A stretch of DNA of 64,000 nt from contig NZ_JACXAD010000007.1 in NCBI RefSeq assembly GCF_014699115.1, positions 124,001-188,000 of the forward strand, in the 5' to 3' direction. This stretch comes from Hymenobacter montanus (GTDB lineage: Bacteria > Bacteroidota > Bacteroidia > Cytophagales > Hymenobacteraceae). The translations under genes and the position numbers were made by a program. Position 1 is the first letter of the stretch. Every line of letters begins with the position of its first letter. Below are positions 61,760-64,000 of this stretch, one piece after another. Under the pieces are notes generated by a model, which saw nothing but the letters and a program-made list of their open reading frames with translations, made no database searches and was not told the origin of the DNA.

Positions 61760-63859
61760 ATGGCCCGCATTCCCAAAGAACTAGTTGACCAGATTATCCA
61801 GACCGCCGACATCGTGGAAGTCGTCGGCGACTTTGTGCAGCTCAAGCGCAAGGGCCAGAACCTGTGGGCGCCGTGCCCTTTCCACAACGAAAAGTCCCCG
61901 TCGTTCTCGGTTAACCCGGCCAAGTCCTTGTACAAGTGCTTCGGTTGCGGCAAGGCCGGGGGCGTGGTGCAGTTTGTGATGGACGTGGAGGGTACCAGTT
62001 ACGTGGAGGCTCTCAAGTACCTGGCCAAGAAGTACGCCATCACCATTGAGGAGGAAGAAAAGACGCCCCAGCAACAGCAGGAGCAGAACGAGCGGGACTC
62101 GCAGTTCATCGTTTCCGACTGGGCCAAAAACCACTACCACCGCCTGCTGCTCAACTCCGAGGAGGGCATGAGCATCGGCTACGGCTACCTTAAGGAGCGG
62201 GGGCTGAACCTGACCACCATCCAGCAGTTCGAGCTGGGCTACTCGCTCGATAGCTGGGACGACCTGCTGAAAGCCGCCGAAGCAGCCGGCTACGACAAGA
62301 AGTACCTGGAAAAGACTGGCCTCACCGTCATCAGAACCGACGACCAGGGCCACGACACCGGCCGGCGCTACGACCGGTTCCGGGGCCGGGTGATGTTCCC
62401 GATTCACAACATCAGCGGCCGGGTGGTGGGCTTCGGGGCGCGCACGCTGAAGCGCGACGACAAGATGGCGAAGTATCTCAACTCGCCCGAATCGGATATT
62501 TACCACAAGTCGGACGTGCTGTACGGCCTGTTTCAGGCGCGCCAAGCCATTCGCACCGAGGAGATGTGCTACCTGGTAGAGGGCTACCTCGACGTACTCA
62601 GCCTCTATCAGGGCGGCATCAAGAACGTGGTGGCCTCGTCGGGTACCTCGCTCACCGAAGGCCAGATCCGGCTTATCAAGCGGTATTCCGACAACGTGAC
62701 CGTGCTTTACGACGGCGATGCGGCGGGCATCAAAGCCTCATTGCGCGGTACCGACCTGCTGCTCGAAGGCGGGCTGAACGTGCGCGTCGTGCTCTTCCCC
62801 AACGGCGACGACCCGGACTCCTACATTCGCAAAGTGGGCGACCAGCGCTTCACCGAGTACATCGAGAACCAGAGCCAGGACTTCATCACCTTCAAAACCA
62901 CGCTGGTGGCCCGGGAGGCCAGCGGCGACCCGGTGAAGAAGGCCGAGGCCATCCGCGACGTGCTCCACAGCATCGCCAAGGTGCCCGACGCCATCAAGCG
63001 ATCGGTGTTTTTACAGCAGACCTCGGCCACCTTCGGCATCGACGAGCAGGTACTTATCACCGAATACAACAAGCTGGTGAAAGCGCCGGCCGCCAAACCC
63101 AGCGGCTCCGGCAGCGGCAGCCCGGGTACTTACAGCCGGGGGGCGGGCGGCGCCACCCCCGGCTTCCCAGCCAATGCGGATGCTCGGTCCGGCCCGCCCG
63201 CCCGCGCCCTCTCGGACGAGGAAGAAGCCGAAATGCTCATGTACGGCGGAGCCGAAGCCACCGCCGGAATGCCGGGCGCGAGCCCCAATTATGAGCCCGG
63301 CGCCGGCACCCCCGATGAGGCGGCCGACCTGCCCGACCTGCTGCAAACCTGCGAGCGCGAAGTCCTGCGCTTGCTCGTGCTCTACGCCGCGCGCGAGGTC
63401 GATACCGAAGTCAGCGTGGCGGCCTACCTGCTCGGCCAGCTCGACGAAGCGCCCCTGAAAACGCCGCTCTACGCCGAGATGTGGGAAATCTGCCGCCAGG
63501 AGCTGCTGGCCGGCCGCTTCCCCGAGGCGCGAACATTGGCCCAGAACGAGCGGGCCGACATCCGCCGCCTGATCACCGACCTGGCCACCGAGCGCTACGA
63601 AATCAGCCCCAACTGGCGCACCAAGGAAATATACGTCTTCAACGAAGTGGACCTGCCCAAGCTGGCCTGCGACAACGCCGTGCTGCGCCTCAACAAAGTG
63701 CACGTGCAGCGCGAGCTCGACCGCGCCATGGACCGCCTGCGCCTGCCCGGCCTCGACGACGCGGAGATGTTCGAAATCCTCGGTACCATCAAGGGCCTCA
63801 AGCAGCTCGACAACCAGCTAGCCGGTATGCTGGGAACCGTCATCCCCCGGGGTGCTTAG
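61760..63859 (+). CDS. dnaG: DNA primase
   Basis: Synthesises RNA primers at the replication fork. The 699-residue protein has the CHC2-type zinc finger (PCPFHNEKSPSF, then YKCFGCGKAGG), the TOPRIM core with YLVEGYLDVLSLYQGG and VLYDGDAAGIKAS, and a C-terminal helicase-binding domain. Between core and C-terminus (about residues 445-520) is a Gly/Ser/Pro-rich linker. No rpsU or rpoD gene is adjacent, unlike the classical macromolecular synthesis operon. Confidence 0.97.
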   Translation: MARIPKELVDQIIQTADIVEVVGDFVQLKRKGQNLWAPCPFHNEKSPSFSVNPAKSLYKCFGCGKAGGVVQFVMDVEGTSYVEALKYLAKKYAITIEEEEKTPQQQQEQNERDSQFIVSDWAKNHYHRLLLNSEEGMSIGYGYLKERGLNLTTIQQFELGYSLDSWDDLLKAAEAAGYDKKYLEKTGLTVIRTDDQGHDTGRRYDRFRGRVMFPIHNISGRVVGFGARTLKRDDKMAKYLNSPESDIYHKSDVLYGLFQARQAIRTEEMCYLVEGYLDVLSLYQGGIKNVVASSGTSLTEGQIRLIKRYSDNVTVLYDGDAAGIKASLRGTDLLLEGGLNVRVVLFPNGDDPDSYIRKVGDQRFTEYIENQSQDFITFKTTLVAREASGDPVKKAEAIRDVLHSIAKVPDAIKRSVFLQQTSATFGIDEQVLITEYNKLVKAPAAKPSGSGSGSPGTYSRGAGGATPGFPANADARSGPPARALSDEEEAEMLMYGGAEATAGMPGASPNYEPGAGTPDEAADLPDLLQTCEREVLRLLVLYAAREVDTEVSVAAYLLGQLDEAPLKTPLYAEMWEICRQELLAGRFPEARTLAQNERADIRRLITDLATERYEISPNWRTKEIYVFNEVDLPKLACDNAVLRLNKVHVQRELDRAMDRLRLPGLDDAEMFEILGTIKGLKQLDNQLAGMLGTVIPRGA

Positions 63860-63876
63860 TAGTTTAGACGCGTGGA

Positions 63877-63915
63877 GTGGTGCCACGAATGGCCCGCAGG
63901 GCTTCGAGGTACCAC
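63877..63915 (+). terminator. Possible terminator hairpin after dnaG
   Basis: Arms GTGGTGCC and GGTACCAC (one G-U pair) enclose an inner GCCC/GGGC hairpin, 18 bases after the dnaG stop. No T run follows, so confidence is low. Confidence 0.3.
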
Positions 63916-64000
63916 TAGAGCTTATGGGCTTAACCGCCAAAAACGGCCCTAACAACAACGCCAACGCCCAAGCAAGCCCAGGGTGGCACCCTTGTCAGGT

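Overview
The window reads as a chromosome segment of a high-GC member of the Bacteroidota, most likely a Hymenobacter-like Cytophagales bacterium. The evidence is Bacteroidota-type -7 boxes (TAnnTTTG) in front of many genes, a protein with a type IX secretion sorting domain, a type III glutamine synthetase, the long form of IspG, a CcoN-CcoO fusion and MtaB. No rRNA, tRNA, CRISPR array or intact insertion sequence was recognised.

Layout. 1-4.1 kb: a TetR-controlled multidrug efflux operon (TolC, a small membrane protein, a lipoprotein HlyD, an ABC ATPase and the first codons of a further gene), with the same operator motif in front of tetR and of tolC. 4.2-8.4 kb: an ion channel, fumarylacetoacetase, a SET-domain protein, and a NifU-like protein with an Mrp-type ATPase. 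8.6-15.5 kb: a probably frameshifted cupin, a GH2 glycosidase, a transposase relic, a hybrid histidine kinase separated from its Hpt domain by a frameshift, and an exported protein usually labelled asparagine synthetase B. 15.6-30.3 kb: a MacB-like permease, an HTH/proline-alanine-rich protein, MtaB, an LTA-synthase-like sulfatase, GlnN, thioredoxin-like proteins and IspG. 30.3-32.5 kb: an AT-rich accessory stretch of small unknown genes. 32.5-41.5 kb: a phytanoyl-CoA dioxygenase family protein, an M14 peptidase, a D-lactate dehydrogenase, HemA, HemF and a universal stress protein. 41.5-51 kb: a complete cbb3 oxidase cluster (SafE-like, FixH-like, CcoG, CcoP, a small membrane protein, CcoQ, CcoNO, CcoS, CcoI). 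51.3-58 kb: a T9SS cargo protein, a broken duplicate of the start of ccoI, a thioredoxin-fold protein, and a two-component pair whose regulator is a receiver domain fused to a Crp/Fnr protein. 58.2-63.9 kb: leuS and dnaG.

The most interesting system is at 48-56 kb. The histidine kinase and the REC-Crp/Fnr regulator overlap by 23 bases and look like a FixL-FixJ-FixK cascade compressed into two proteins. Four promoters (ccoNO, ccoI, the ccoI relic, and the kinase gene itself) share one architecture: a TTGAY-N4-GTCAT-like site 22 or 23 bases before a GAnCTTTG box, with a second Fnr-like site exactly 22 bases further upstream. The proposed loop is kinase to REC-Crp/Fnr to cbb3 oxidase, with autoregulation. 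The ccoI relic keeps this promoter and ends in a 62-base perfect palindrome, so it may make a short co-regulated RNA or peptide.

Repeats are the other theme. Palindromic elements sit between convergent genes and supply the stop codons of both neighbours (19.1-19.36 kb and 39.39-39.47 kb). A family of GCGGACT hairpins is scattered through the haem and cbb3 region. leuS carries an in-frame heptanucleotide repeat plus an intergenic-type AT-rich repeat in its editing domain, and a separate AT-rich block just before KMSKS.
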